Source: Acetatifactor muris (GTDB lineage: Bacteria > Bacillota > Clostridia > Lachnospirales > Lachnospiraceae). Taken from it: a DNA stretch of 64,000 nucleotides. A program made the translations under genes and the position numbers. Each line of letters begins with the position of its first letter. Within the stretch, counting starts at the first letter, position 1. Positions 33,821 to 41,685 of this stretch are shown here, piece by piece. The notes beneath the pieces were generated by a model. It did no database searches. It was not told the origin of the DNA and saw only the letters and a program-made list of their open reading frames with translations. Where the stretch lies: contig JAMPFR010000009.1 of assembly GCA_023664365.1 (NCBI GenBank), positions 1 to 64,000 on the forward strand, read 5' to 3'.

Positions 33821-34720
33821 TCAAATAAACCCTTTCTTTTTCAAGTAACAATAAGAATCACCGGCGCTGTTAATTTTACGTTCCACAACCTTATCGATGT
33901 GTCTGTCTATACGCTTTTCGACCCCTTTAAAAACTGTATTCACCGTGAATCCGGCCGCCATTCCGGCAGCTGCCCCTATGGGCTTTGCTGCCGGAGCCAA
34001 CGGCGGCACCATGGCAACAGCCATTGTTACAGACACATCCACCGCTCCGGCAACTGCAGCAGAGGCCGCTGATTTTCCTGTGTCGCATACGACGCCCATC
34101 ACGGCCTCATCCGCATCCTGCCTCCCTTTCAGCACGTCATTGCCGTTTTTAACAATGCTGGCCGCCCCGCCGACTATTGCCCCGCCTTTCGCCATGTTAC
34201 CTGCATAATGGCCGACTGCGCCGAGATGCTTGAACGGATTGGCGCCATTCGCCTGGCAGGCTATCAATTCCGTTGTCTTTGAAGAAACTCCACTGTCCTG
34301 AACCCTCGTCGCCGTTTTTGTCTTCCCGTTTTTCAGGGAGCGATTGACGGCGTCGGCTGTCTCCGTTGTACCTACAACATTTGTCCGGGAATACTGTCCT
34401 TCTCTGATTCTTTTAACCGTATCCTGTACGCCGGCGCTGCTCGGTGTGTCTTTGCACTGAAATCTTTTTACGATACGTCCTCCTTGTTTTACTACAATGT
34501 CATCTCGAACGGCAATCGGAGACTTCGTCAGATATGCCCTCCTCCCGGCTGCAATGTTTCTCATGTCCGCATTAAAGCGATCTTTATAGCATATCTCCAG
34601 GACATGCCCCTTCAAATTCTTACAATGCCCGGCTCTCTGAAGAGCCCTCTGCGCCACCGACCATTGATATGTACCGTTTGCCAGCCCGATTCCGTATACC
34701 GTCTTGTCTGCTTTACTCAT
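33821..34720 (-). CDS. Unknown protein with Gly/Ala-rich hydrophobic C-terminal half
   Basis: A 299-residue protein I do not recognise. The N-terminal half is charged and soluble (SVAQRALQRAGHC, then KRIREGQYSRTNVVGTTETADAVNRSL). From about residue 185 there are glycine/alanine zipper-like stretches (GNMAKGGAIVGGAASIVKNG and KSAASAAVAGAVDVSVTMAVAMVPPLAPAAKPIGAA-type), then a basic amphipathic end. The hydrophobic part could insert into or oligomerise at a membrane. It is the last gene of a minus-strand set containing DUF1232 and a kinase-STAND protein. GGAGG precedes the ATG. A role as the effector of that set is possible but speculative. Confidence 0.7.
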   Translation of the reverse strand: MSKADKTVYGIGLANGTYQWSVAQRALQRAGHCKNLKGHVLEICYKDRFNADMRNIAAGRRAYLTKSPIAVRDDIVVKQGGRIVKRFQCKDTPSSAGVQDTVKRIREGQYSRTNVVGTTETADAVNRSLKNGKTKTATRVQDSGVSSKTTELIACQANGANPFKHLGAVGHYAGNMAKGGAIVGGAASIVKNGNDVLKGRQDADEAVMGVVCDTGKSAASAAVAGAVDVSVTMAVAMVPPLAPAAKPIGAAAGMAAGFTVNTVFKGVEKRIDRHIDKVVERKINSAGDSYCYLKKKGFI

Positions 34721-34730
34721 AGAAACCTCC

Positions 34731-34988
34731 TTATCTCGCCACTTTTCTTAATTTTTCCATTCTGTTCTTTGTCATAGCCGAAATACCTTTATTTCCCAGA
34801 ATCCTTCCCTCCCTGCGCCGTTCTATCATATTTTGGTATGAGCCCAGCATTTCCCTGCACTCTCTGCGGTACAAACGCTTCCTGACAGGATGAAAGCCGG
34901 AGGGCTTGCCTGAGAGAAGCTTATCTGCCCTCTTATTAAGAACAACCGTGGGAAATAACTTAGCTGCCGTCTTGTTAAAATAATTCAT
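34731..34988 (-). CDS. Small basic protein of unknown function
   Basis: An 85-residue, strongly basic protein (many Arg/Lys: KRLYRRECREMLGSYQNMIERRREGRILG). No membrane helix and no known domain are seen. Its ATG overlaps the stop codon of the DUF1232 gene (ATGA, 34985-34988), and AGGAGG lies 7 bases upstream, so it is a real translationally coupled gene. The next gene starts 10 bases downstream. Basic charge suggests nucleic-acid or membrane-surface contact, but nothing more can be said. Confidence 0.7.
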   Translation of the reverse strand: MNYFNKTAAKLFPTVVLNKRADKLLSGKPSGFHPVRKRLYRRECREMLGSYQNMIERRREGRILGNKGISAMTKNRMEKLRKVAR

Positions 34989-35554
34989 GATACTGCCTCC
35001 TCTCTTCTTATAAAGGTCACGTTACTGTCCGTTTCCTCAGTTTCCGTTTCCTCAGTTTCCGTTTGAAAAATACGTTCCGAAAACACAACATTTACTGCTT
35101 CCTGAAATGCAGTCATGTTTTTCCTGTACAAATACTCCTTATACCGGCTTAGTTCATCTGCCAGCTTCCCGGCAACTATGCGCAGCACACAGGCGTCATC
35201 CAGCATTCCCATGATAGGAACCGCATCCGGAATCATGTCCACCGGAAGAGCCAAATACGTCAGGGCGGCCATGATGGTGCCTTTTGCTGCCGTCGAGATA
35301 TTGTATTCCCTCTTATGGGAGTCAACCAGCATACCGCAGAAGAGATTAATATTAACGGCTGCTTTCCCCAGCACGGGTATCCGCGCCATTTTTTCTACGA
35401 ACTTACAGCAGTTTTGCGTGAAATCATTCAGTCCCGCTTCGCTCATAGTATTCTGCATCGCTTCCTCCATTTTTTCCATCGCCATCCCGTTCGCCCATTC
35501 CCAGATTTCCTCGTCTGATTTGTTTCTGAGAATGTCTTCATACTTTGTTTTCAT
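34985..35554 (-). CDS. DUF1232/YkvA-family membrane-associated protein
   Basis: A 189-residue protein. The YkvA core is clear at about residues 85-130: TIMAALTYLALPVDMIPDAVPIMGMLDDACVLRIV, matching the family pattern P-D-xx-PD...GxxDD. The N-terminal part is helical and acidic, and the C-terminal tail is rich in Glu/Thr (TETEETETEET). Family function is unknown, although members cluster with stress and conflict genes. AAAGGAG precedes the ATG. A shared 16-bp promoter box lies 77 bases upstream. It is followed by two coupled genes. Confidence 0.85.
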   Translation of the reverse strand: MKTKYEDILRNKSDEEIWEWANGMAMEKMEEAMQNTMSEAGLNDFTQNCCKFVEKMARIPVLGKAAVNINLFCGMLVDSHKREYNISTAAKGTIMAALTYLALPVDMIPDAVPIMGMLDDACVLRIVAGKLADELSRYKEYLYRKNMTAFQEAVNVVFSERIFQTETEETETEETDSNVTFIRREEAVS

Positions 35555-35604
35555 AGCTTTTATGCTCCTTTCTTTTGGGTTACCTGTTTCTTGATTACAG
35601 GCTT

Positions 35605-35646
35605 ATTATAACAGCCCCCCTATTCTGAATTGTAAAAATGCTTTTC
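35605..35646 (-). promoter_or_regulatory. Shared-box promoter of the DUF1232 operon
   Basis: On the minus strand GAAAAGCATTTTTACA (35631-35646) is followed after 20 bases by TATAAT (35605-35610), about 50 bases before the DUF1232 start. The 16-mer and the 20-base distance recur at 38877-38918 upstream of the kinase gene. Confidence 0.65.
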
Positions 35647-35663
35647 ATCCCGCAAGAGCCGCA

Positions 35664-35704
35664 AAAAAACAGGTGAACAGCGCTCTGCCGTCCAACCTGT
35701 TTTT
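35664..35704 (-). terminator. Terminator of the kinase-STAND gene
   Basis: On the minus strand AAAAACAGGT, a 21-base loop and ACCTGTTTTTTT form a stem ending in a long T-run, 41 bases after the kinase gene stop. It separates that gene from the DUF1232 promoter. Confidence 0.75.
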
Positions 35705-35744
35705 GAAAAATAGTACGATTGACACTGATTCATACAACCGCTTA

Positions 35745-38700
35745 TTACTCCATCTCTTCCTCCATGACCTGTTTGAAGCTTTGCTTACAAACCTCCTTGA
35801 TTTGGCTAAGTGCCATAAAAAAGTATTGCTTTGACCGCCTTAAATTTTTCCGGCGCAAACTAACGGAAACAAGCCTTGAATAAGCGGTTAAACGTGCGCT
35901 GTCATTTTTTTCCGTATATTCCAGTGACTGCCGGATCATTTCTTCTGCTTCCTCCAGCTTTCCCATTTTTTTATACAATACGCCCATCTGGCACAGCAGA
36001 GCCGTCAGCATTACCATATCCCTTTCATCTTCCTCTGTCTGCAAACACAGCTTTAGGGATTTCTCACCATATTCCGCAGCCAGTCCCAGAGTCTTTTTAT
36101 CCGTCAGATAGAATCGGCAGGCCAGCAGATAACTACTTCCCAAAAGAAGAATTTCTCCGTCCTTATAGCACTGCTCCGCAAAATCCATCAGATTTTTCAA
36201 TACCTGCTCTGCGTCTGCAAATACCTCTTTATCGAATTTCATAAAAGGAAGACTGTAATATTGGGATACCAGATCCAGGTAGGCAAATGCATCATCATAA
36301 CCGTCGGTATTCAAATACGCAAAAGCCTTCTTATAGCATTTACGCGCCTTACGAAAATTATAGGCCCACTTACAATGGTTTCCCCACTGCCTGTATATCT
36401 CGCTTAACTCATTTTGATCACGGCAATAATCTATCGCCCGCTTATAATAATGACTTGCCTTAAACGGATACAATTCGCCCGACAATTTCATAATTTCCAC
36501 AAGGTTCTCTCCGCCTTTTTGTTCTTCACATACAGCGAGAGCCTTTTGAAGATACATTTTTGCCTCTTCAGGATCGTTTATCATCGACAGGCGGCTCAAA
36601 TCACAATATATCTCAGATACGGCGGTATCCTTTTCACCGGATGCCTGCCGATAAATATCCAACGCCTTTTCCAATGCCTTCTTATAGGAAGCAAAGTTCC
36701 CTGTCATTTGCAGCACGGAGGATACTTCCTTCAGATAATATGCCACCTCAACCGATCTGTAGTCTCCATCCGTTAATTGCTTTGCGATATAGGATAAATT
36801 TCTGAATACCTCGTTCTCATACTCTTTATCATAGTCATCGCTGTTATATTCCTTAAGGCTGTTCCCAAGGAGCGGCTCCATCCACGCTGTATCGGCTCCT
36901 GCCGCACTTCTCACCACCGCCGCAACAACAGGATGTACTGCAATGCGGTCTGTTTCGGCGTCAAGCTTTATCCACCCCTTTTCCGTCAATTCATTCACAT
37001 CGTCACAGGTTTCCAGACCGCACCATTTTGCAAAGCACTTCGTATGAATTCCCGAAGAAAGCAGAATGGAAAGATTTTTAAGAATAAATAACTCCCGATC
37101 CCCCACATTGGACATATCAAATATGCCTTTAATAAGCTCATATACACTGTTTTTCCGTATTACATTATCTTTGTTTAATGCGATTCTTTCCTTTCCGATG
37201 TCCGAAAATCCGTGACTGCGTAGTTTAGCCAGCATTATATCCGGACGGATTCTGCCTGCCTTCATTAATTTTGCCAGAAGCTCCACCGCCAGCGTGTGCC
37301 TGCTTACCCATTCAATTATTTTATCAATATCCTCCCATTCCTTCTCATCGGCGGATGTACCGTAATAGGAATGAAAGATTTTATGAATATCGGAAATATC
37401 CGAAAGACCGTCCAGCTTCATGGCATTTAAACCGTAAACAGAACCGTCCGCCTGAGACGTAATAACAACCTTGCACCCCACAGACAATAACTCGGCAAGT
37501 CCGGCATCCTCAAAATCCGTTAAATTATCAAGAATAATCAAGGTATCCTTATTCCCTGCATCCACCAAAGATTTAAACTTTCTCATTTTTCTTTTGTAAT
37601 ATGCTGGGAATTCCTCTTTTTCCAACCTGCCAAAATGATATATGTGAAAAATTTCATCGTCACCAAAAACGCATCTGATATCATCCGCATAGGGAGCAAA
37701 AATAACACTCTCATACTCCTGCTTATATTTCACTGCGTATTGCTTCATCAATTCGCTCTTCCCGATACCGTCGATTCCATACAGGCACAATACCGGGTTT
37801 GAATGCAGTCTTTCATGGATTTCTTCCAGCTCCGCCTCACGGCCGACAAAACAATTATTCGGGTTTGGTATATAGCTTAAAATATATTTTCTTCGAGGAT
37901 CCGCCAGTTTTAGCAGTTCTTCTATAAATTCCTTCAATGCCTCATCGGAGGAAAACCGCCTTTTGATATTGACCGCCAGTGTCTTATGGAAAAACTCGGT
38001 CAGCTTTTCAAATATGGCAGGATTCAGATTTTCAACAATACGCTGATCCGCCTCATCAAAATTCCACTCGCAAGAACGTTCCCTGTCCGAAGAAGTTATA
38101 TCTCTGTGAAATAAATAATCAAATACGATGGCTCCAACGGCATAAAAATCCGTTGCGGGGCACAGCGATTTCCTCTCTCCGTATTCTTGTTCCGGAGCAG
38201 CCCACTTAGGGGAGTACGATACTATATCTCCCTCTTCCTCCAGCTCTGTCCTTTTAACAATACTGTCAAAATCAAACAGCATGACATGCTCGTCCGTCTC
38301 CGGTATTCGAAACACATTGGCAGGCTTAATGTCTAAATGCAGTATTCCCTTCTCATGGTATACTCCCAATACCTTTGTGAGCGACAATACTATCTTCAGC
38401 AGCTCCTCCAACGATTCCGCGGGCCTTTTGTCAAAGCTTTCCCCCGTCATATCTGTTGTAACAATATACTCCGTTCCATAACCGTAACAATACGCCTCTG
38501 CAGGTATGATAGAATTGGTAAGGCGGGCGTCCCGCCTTAATTCCTGCTGTAAATCATAGCTTCTGCGGAACCGCGTTAAACCCTTGTTAAATTCTTCCGT
38601 ATTCTCCTCCGGAACCACATCAAGCTTTTCGTTTCTGACGCATACGGGCAGCACCGGGAAGTATTCCTTTATCCTCATCTTCCGTTTATCTTCTTTTACG

Positions 38701-38822
38701 GCGTCATAAACAATACAGCTGGCGCCGTTACCGCATACGCCTGCAATCGTACAGGTTATTTTTTCCTTACTGCCGCTGTCTGTCAAAATAATGGTTTGAC
38801 CGGCCTTAAATGGTGTCTGCAT
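35745..38822 (-). CDS. Ser/Thr protein kinase fused to STAND NTPase and TPR repeats
   Basis: A 1025-residue soluble protein. Residues 25-300 are a Hanks-type kinase: glycine-rich loop GVCGNGASCIVY, Lys52 in RIKEYFP, catalytic HLDIKPANVF (162-171), DFDS in place of DFGS (184-187) and APEQ (209-212). Residues 325-560 are an NB-ARC/STAND module with FVGREAELEEI, Walker A GIDGIGKS (349-356) and Walker B TLIILDN (about 427-433). A winged-helix-like part follows, and the C-terminal 350 residues carry repeated helical pairs typical of TPRs. STAND proteins act as ligand-triggered switches in defence and signalling. A kinase output on a STAND-TPR sensor is unusual. It is flanked by an HTH-like gene and the DUF1232 operon. 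Confidence 0.88.
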   Translation of the reverse strand: MQTPFKAGQTIILTDSGSKEKITCTIAGVCGNGASCIVYDAVKEDKRKMRIKEYFPVLPVCVRNEKLDVVPEENTEEFNKGLTRFRRSYDLQQELRRDARLTNSIIPAEAYCYGYGTEYIVTTDMTGESFDKRPAESLEELLKIVLSLTKVLGVYHEKGILHLDIKPANVFRIPETDEHVMLFDFDSIVKRTELEEEGDIVSYSPKWAAPEQEYGERKSLCPATDFYAVGAIVFDYLFHRDITSSDRERSCEWNFDEADQRIVENLNPAIFEKLTEFFHKTLAVNIKRRFSSDEALKEFIEELLKLADPRRKYILSYIPNPNNCFVGREAELEEIHERLHSNPVLCLYGIDGIGKSELMKQYAVKYKQEYESVIFAPYADDIRCVFGDDEIFHIYHFGRLEKEEFPAYYKRKMRKFKSLVDAGNKDTLIILDNLTDFEDAGLAELLSVGCKVVITSQADGSVYGLNAMKLDGLSDISDIHKIFHSYYGTSADEKEWEDIDKIIEWVSRHTLAVELLAKLMKAGRIRPDIMLAKLRSHGFSDIGKERIALNKDNVIRKNSVYELIKGIFDMSNVGDRELFILKNLSILLSSGIHTKCFAKWCGLETCDDVNELTEKGWIKLDAETDRIAVHPVVAAVVRSAAGADTAWMEPLLGNSLKEYNSDDYDKEYENEVFRNLSYIAKQLTDGDYRSVEVAYYLKEVSSVLQMTGNFASYKKALEKALDIYRQASGEKDTAVSEIYCDLSRLSMINDPEEAKMYLQKALAVCEEQKGGENLVEIMKLSGELYPFKASHYYKRAIDYCRDQNELSEIYRQWGNHCKWAYNFRKARKCYKKAFAYLNTDGYDDAFAYLDLVSQYYSLPFMKFDKEVFADAEQVLKNLMDFAEQCYKDGEILLLGSSYLLACRFYLTDKKTLGLAAEYGEKSLKLCLQTEEDERDMVMLTALLCQMGVLYKKMGKLEEAEEMIRQSLEYTEKNDSARLTAYSRLVSVSLRRKNLRRSKQYFFMALSQIKEVCKQSFKQVMEEEME

Positions 38823-38876
38823 AAACTACCTCCTTATTATTACTGGCATTTTAAAAAAACTGCTCTGATACCGGCA

Positions 38877-38918
38877 ATAATAACATAGACAGACCCTGCA
38901 TCTGTAAAAATGCTTTTC
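38877..38918 (-). promoter_or_regulatory. Shared-box promoter of the kinase-STAND gene
   Basis: On the minus strand GAAAAGCATTTTTACA (38903-38918), 20 bases and TATTAT (38877-38882) lie about 55 bases before the kinase ATG. The arrangement is identical to 35605-35646. Confidence 0.65.
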
Positions 38919-38934
38919 CTCTAAACTTTTTCTT

Positions 38935-40125
38935 CTAAGCTTCATCCTCCGAAGAAAGCATATTATCTATGATATTCCTTAATTCATCCAACGGCTGGTA
39001 TAAATCCACATCACAATTCTCGTCATGGCTGCAGGCCGCGCAATGCAGGAAAATCCAGTCATATGGATTTCTGGGATATAACAATGCGTATCCGCACTCA
39101 TACAGCATATCATCCGTTTCTTTCCAAAAGTCTTCAAAATCCTCCTCCCCATTAGCCTTCTTGTTTTCAACCTTCTTAAAAAAACAGTAAAATTTTAATA
39201 AAATTAAGGCCTTTCTAATTGCATCATAGGAGGACTTTATATCTTCGTTTTGTATATCGGACATGGTCTTCTTACTCGGAAAATTATTCCGGACAACTTT
39301 TACAAAGTCGGAATCTTTATTTATAGTAATCTTCTTTCCGTCCGTATCGGTCTGCTCTCCATATATTTCATATATAGCGCCCAATAATTCATCATTAGAA
39401 CTCACTCCTGCCAATTCCTTTGCTTTTGCTGACAGTTCTTCATACTTTTTCATAGCTGTTCTATTACCGATAAGAATACCTTCACTGCTCTCGGCATAAA
39501 AATTATCACTGTTTATTTCCACAAAAGCTAAAAAATCATGCTCACTCTTTATTTTTAAGATCATATCGTTCAAAACTTTCGTATGGGTAATAATTTTATC
39601 GCTCTTCAGCTCCTCCTCTTTCTTTGCCTTTAAGATATCTTTCGCGCGCCTCTTCAGTTCTTCCACTTTTTCATAAGGCAAATGATGATTCATACAGAAC
39701 AGGTAGACCGCCTCGCTGACATTTCTGCCGTCATATGGACGGTTTAAATACACCTTTGAGAAAAACTCCGCCGTTTCTTCAACGGTAAAGTCAAGAGCGA
39801 AGCATAATATGAACATATTATCACGGCTTGTTTCATTACCCTGCGGATTTGACCCGCCCGACAGCCAATTCCGGATAGTCGCCATGGGCAGCTCTATTCC
39901 TCTTTCCTCACCGCACTTATCAATAAACAGGCTCAGCTCATCCTCCGAAATGCTTCCGTATTTACGGTTTATAAAGTCTTTAAGTCCTTCGGGAAATGTT
40001 ATATAATTTTCCGGCGTCCGTATATACGCATTTCTGTCCTCAACATTGCTGCTGTCAAAATCAAAAAAGGCACCTATTGATGTCTTTGTTAATTCACCCC
40101 ATTTGTTTTCCGCTTCGTATCCCAC
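38935..40125 (-). CDS. Unknown protein with helix-turn-helix-like segment
   Basis: A 396-residue protein I cannot place in a named family. Around residues 50-95 a segment (LSLFIDKCGEERGIELPMATIRNWLSGG) looks like an XRE-type helix-turn-helix, followed by DNMFILCFALDFTVEETAEFFSKVY, a helical arrangement often seen in regulators near protein kinases in Clostridia. The rest is helical and acidic, with a Cys/His-rich patch near the end (HCAACSHDENC). A TATAAT at 40163-40168 overlaps the upstream ATG at 40170, so I prefer the in-frame GTG at 40125, preceded by AAAGGAAG. It may regulate the two box-bearing promoters downstream; this is inference. Confidence 0.6.
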   Translation of the reverse strand: MGYEAENKWGELTKTSIGAFFDFDSSNVEDRNAYIRTPENYITFPEGLKDFINRKYGSISEDELSLFIDKCGEERGIELPMATIRNWLSGGSNPQGNETSRDNMFILCFALDFTVEETAEFFSKVYLNRPYDGRNVSEAVYLFCMNHHLPYEKVEELKRRAKDILKAKKEEELKSDKIITHTKVLNDMILKIKSEHDFLAFVEINSDNFYAESSEGILIGNRTAMKKYEELSAKAKELAGVSSNDELLGAIYEIYGEQTDTDGKKITINKDSDFVKVVRNNFPSKKTMSDIQNEDIKSSYDAIRKALILLKFYCFFKKVENKKANGEEDFEDFWKETDDMLYECGYALLYPRNPYDWIFLHCAACSHDENCDVDLYQPLDELRNIIDNMLSSEDEA

Positions 40126-40252
40126 ATCTGCTTCCTTTCTCTGATTGTCTGACTTTCCATCATTATACATCTTCCGGAAACATTTTCATAGTCTTCCCTT
40201 GCGGAATATTTTGGTCCTGCCCGGTTATACTACAGAAAAAGGAGATTCAGCC

Positions 40253-40426
40253 ATGAAATATATTTGCGACGTATGCGGATGGGAATATGATGAAGAAACC
40301 GGGTATCCCGAGGGCGGAATCGCCCCCGGAACCCCTTGGGAAAATGTACCGGAAAATTTTTTATGTCCTCTCTGCAGTGTGGGCAAGGAACTTTTTTCCC
40401 CGGAAGCACAAAGTCAACACAATTGA
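40253..40426 (+). CDS. Rubredoxin
   Basis: A 57-residue rubredoxin: CDVCGWEYDEETGYPEGG and, 30 residues later, CPLCSVGKELF supply the four Cys ligands of the single iron. It is a cytoplasmic one-electron carrier for oxygen or peroxide detoxification in anaerobes. GGAGATT precedes the ATG at 40253. It is divergent from the HTH-like gene and convergent with the GH88/105 gene, with no redox partner nearby. Confidence 0.93.
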   Translation: MKYICDVCGWEYDEETGYPEGGIAPGTPWENVPENFLCPLCSVGKELFSPEAQSQHN

Positions 40427-40454
40427 CTCGCTGCCTTGCTTTCCGTTAAAAAAG

Positions 40455-41597
40455 CTACCAGATGAACAACTCCTTCTCATTCAGCTTCATCAGGGCCTCC
40501 AGGAAATAGTAATCGCCATAAATAATGGAGAATTCGTGTACCTCTTCATGGTATGCCGCCGTACACTTCTCCAACAGATTGTCCTCTCCCTCGTTCCAGT
40601 TTACACTGTGCTCCGACAGGGCGCGAAGCAGCTTCAGGGCTGCATTCAGGTAAATACTCCCCTGCCGTCCTTCCCGAAGCTTCGACAGTTCAATCAGGCC
40701 GCAGGCCGCTATGGCCGCCGCTGTGGAGTCCTGCCAGGACACCTCCGGCGGCTGCCTGAAATCTACAGGTATCAGTCCGTTCTCCGGAATATTGGCAATA
40801 AAATAGTTGGCGATTCTCTCCGCCGTATCCAGATACAATTCTTTTTTTGTATGCAGGAAGCTTAAGGTAAAGCCGTACAGCCCCCACGCCTGCCCTCTGG
40901 TCCAGGAGGAGCCTGTTCCATAGCCCTGGCCGCCGTAGCTCTTTACCATTTCTCCCGTCTCCAGGTCAAACTCCACAATATGGTTGACAGAGCCGTCCCC
41001 CCGGACAAAAGCCTTCGCTGCCGTGTCCGCATGACTCATGGCAATCTGCCGGAATCTGGGGTCAGTGGTCTCCTCCGAAGCCCAATACAGCAGGGGCAGA
41101 TTCATCATGCAGTCGATGATCGCCCAGCCCCTGTGGTCGTCCTCTCCCCACTCGTTCCAAGCCCGGATAAAGCAGCCCTTATTGTTATATCTTCCTGCAA
41201 GGTTGCCCGCCGCCAGAAGCCCCCTGTTTTTGGACGCGGCATTTCCCGTCACCCGGTAATCCGCCACAGCGGTGGGAAGCCATTTGAAACCGTTGTCATG
41301 ATCCAGCTTGCCGTAGTCCATCAGACAGGCATCCAGCTTCCTCTCGTTGTCCTCTGCAATCCGACGGTATTTTTCCTCACCTGTCAGGGTGTACATCTGC
41401 CACATCATGCCGCCCCAGAAACCGTTTGTCCACCACCCGATGTCGCCGCTTCTGTCGTCATGCACACCCTCTGTCGTGGTATAAGGTATCTTGTCCGCCG
41501 ATCTGTCGCTGACCTTTGCCAGCTTACGCTCCACCTTCGCCAGTGTTTCCTCCGCCCATTTTTTCTGATTTTCTTCCATGCTCAACTCAACTTCCAT
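40455..41597 (-). CDS. GH88/GH105-family unsaturated glucuronyl hydrolase
   Basis: A 380-residue (alpha/alpha)6-barrel hydrolase without a signal peptide. Recognisable segments are IGWWTNGFWGGMMWQMY, DHDNGFKWLP, RGWAIIDCMMNLPLLYWAS, SSWTRGQAWGLYGF and VSWQDSTAAAIAACGL. These enzymes remove the 4,5-unsaturated uronic acid left by polysaccharide lyases. It therefore fits functionally with the cytoplasmic heparinase-like enzyme at 18835, although it lies 20 kb away behind the polyamine block. It is 88 bases downstream of the carboxyspermidine dehydrogenase gene. The start is taken at the ATG at 41597; an ATG at 41579 is possible. Confidence 0.88.
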   Translation of the reverse strand: MEVELSMEENQKKWAEETLAKVERKLAKVSDRSADKIPYTTTEGVHDDRSGDIGWWTNGFWGGMMWQMYTLTGEEKYRRIAEDNERKLDACLMDYGKLDHDNGFKWLPTAVADYRVTGNAASKNRGLLAAGNLAGRYNNKGCFIRAWNEWGEDDHRGWAIIDCMMNLPLLYWASEETTDPRFRQIAMSHADTAAKAFVRGDGSVNHIVEFDLETGEMVKSYGGQGYGTGSSWTRGQAWGLYGFTLSFLHTKKELYLDTAERIANYFIANIPENGLIPVDFRQPPEVSWQDSTAAAIAACGLIELSKLREGRQGSIYLNAALKLLRALSEHSVNWNEGEDNLLEKCTAAYHEEVHEFSIIYGDYYFLEALMKLNEKELFIW

Positions 41598-41685
41598 TCT
41601 TCTATGCTGCTCCTTTTGACAGGCTTTCCGCCTGAAGCGTCTCTTGGTCTACTATCCTGCCAGGGTCAACCTTTCACAAACTATA

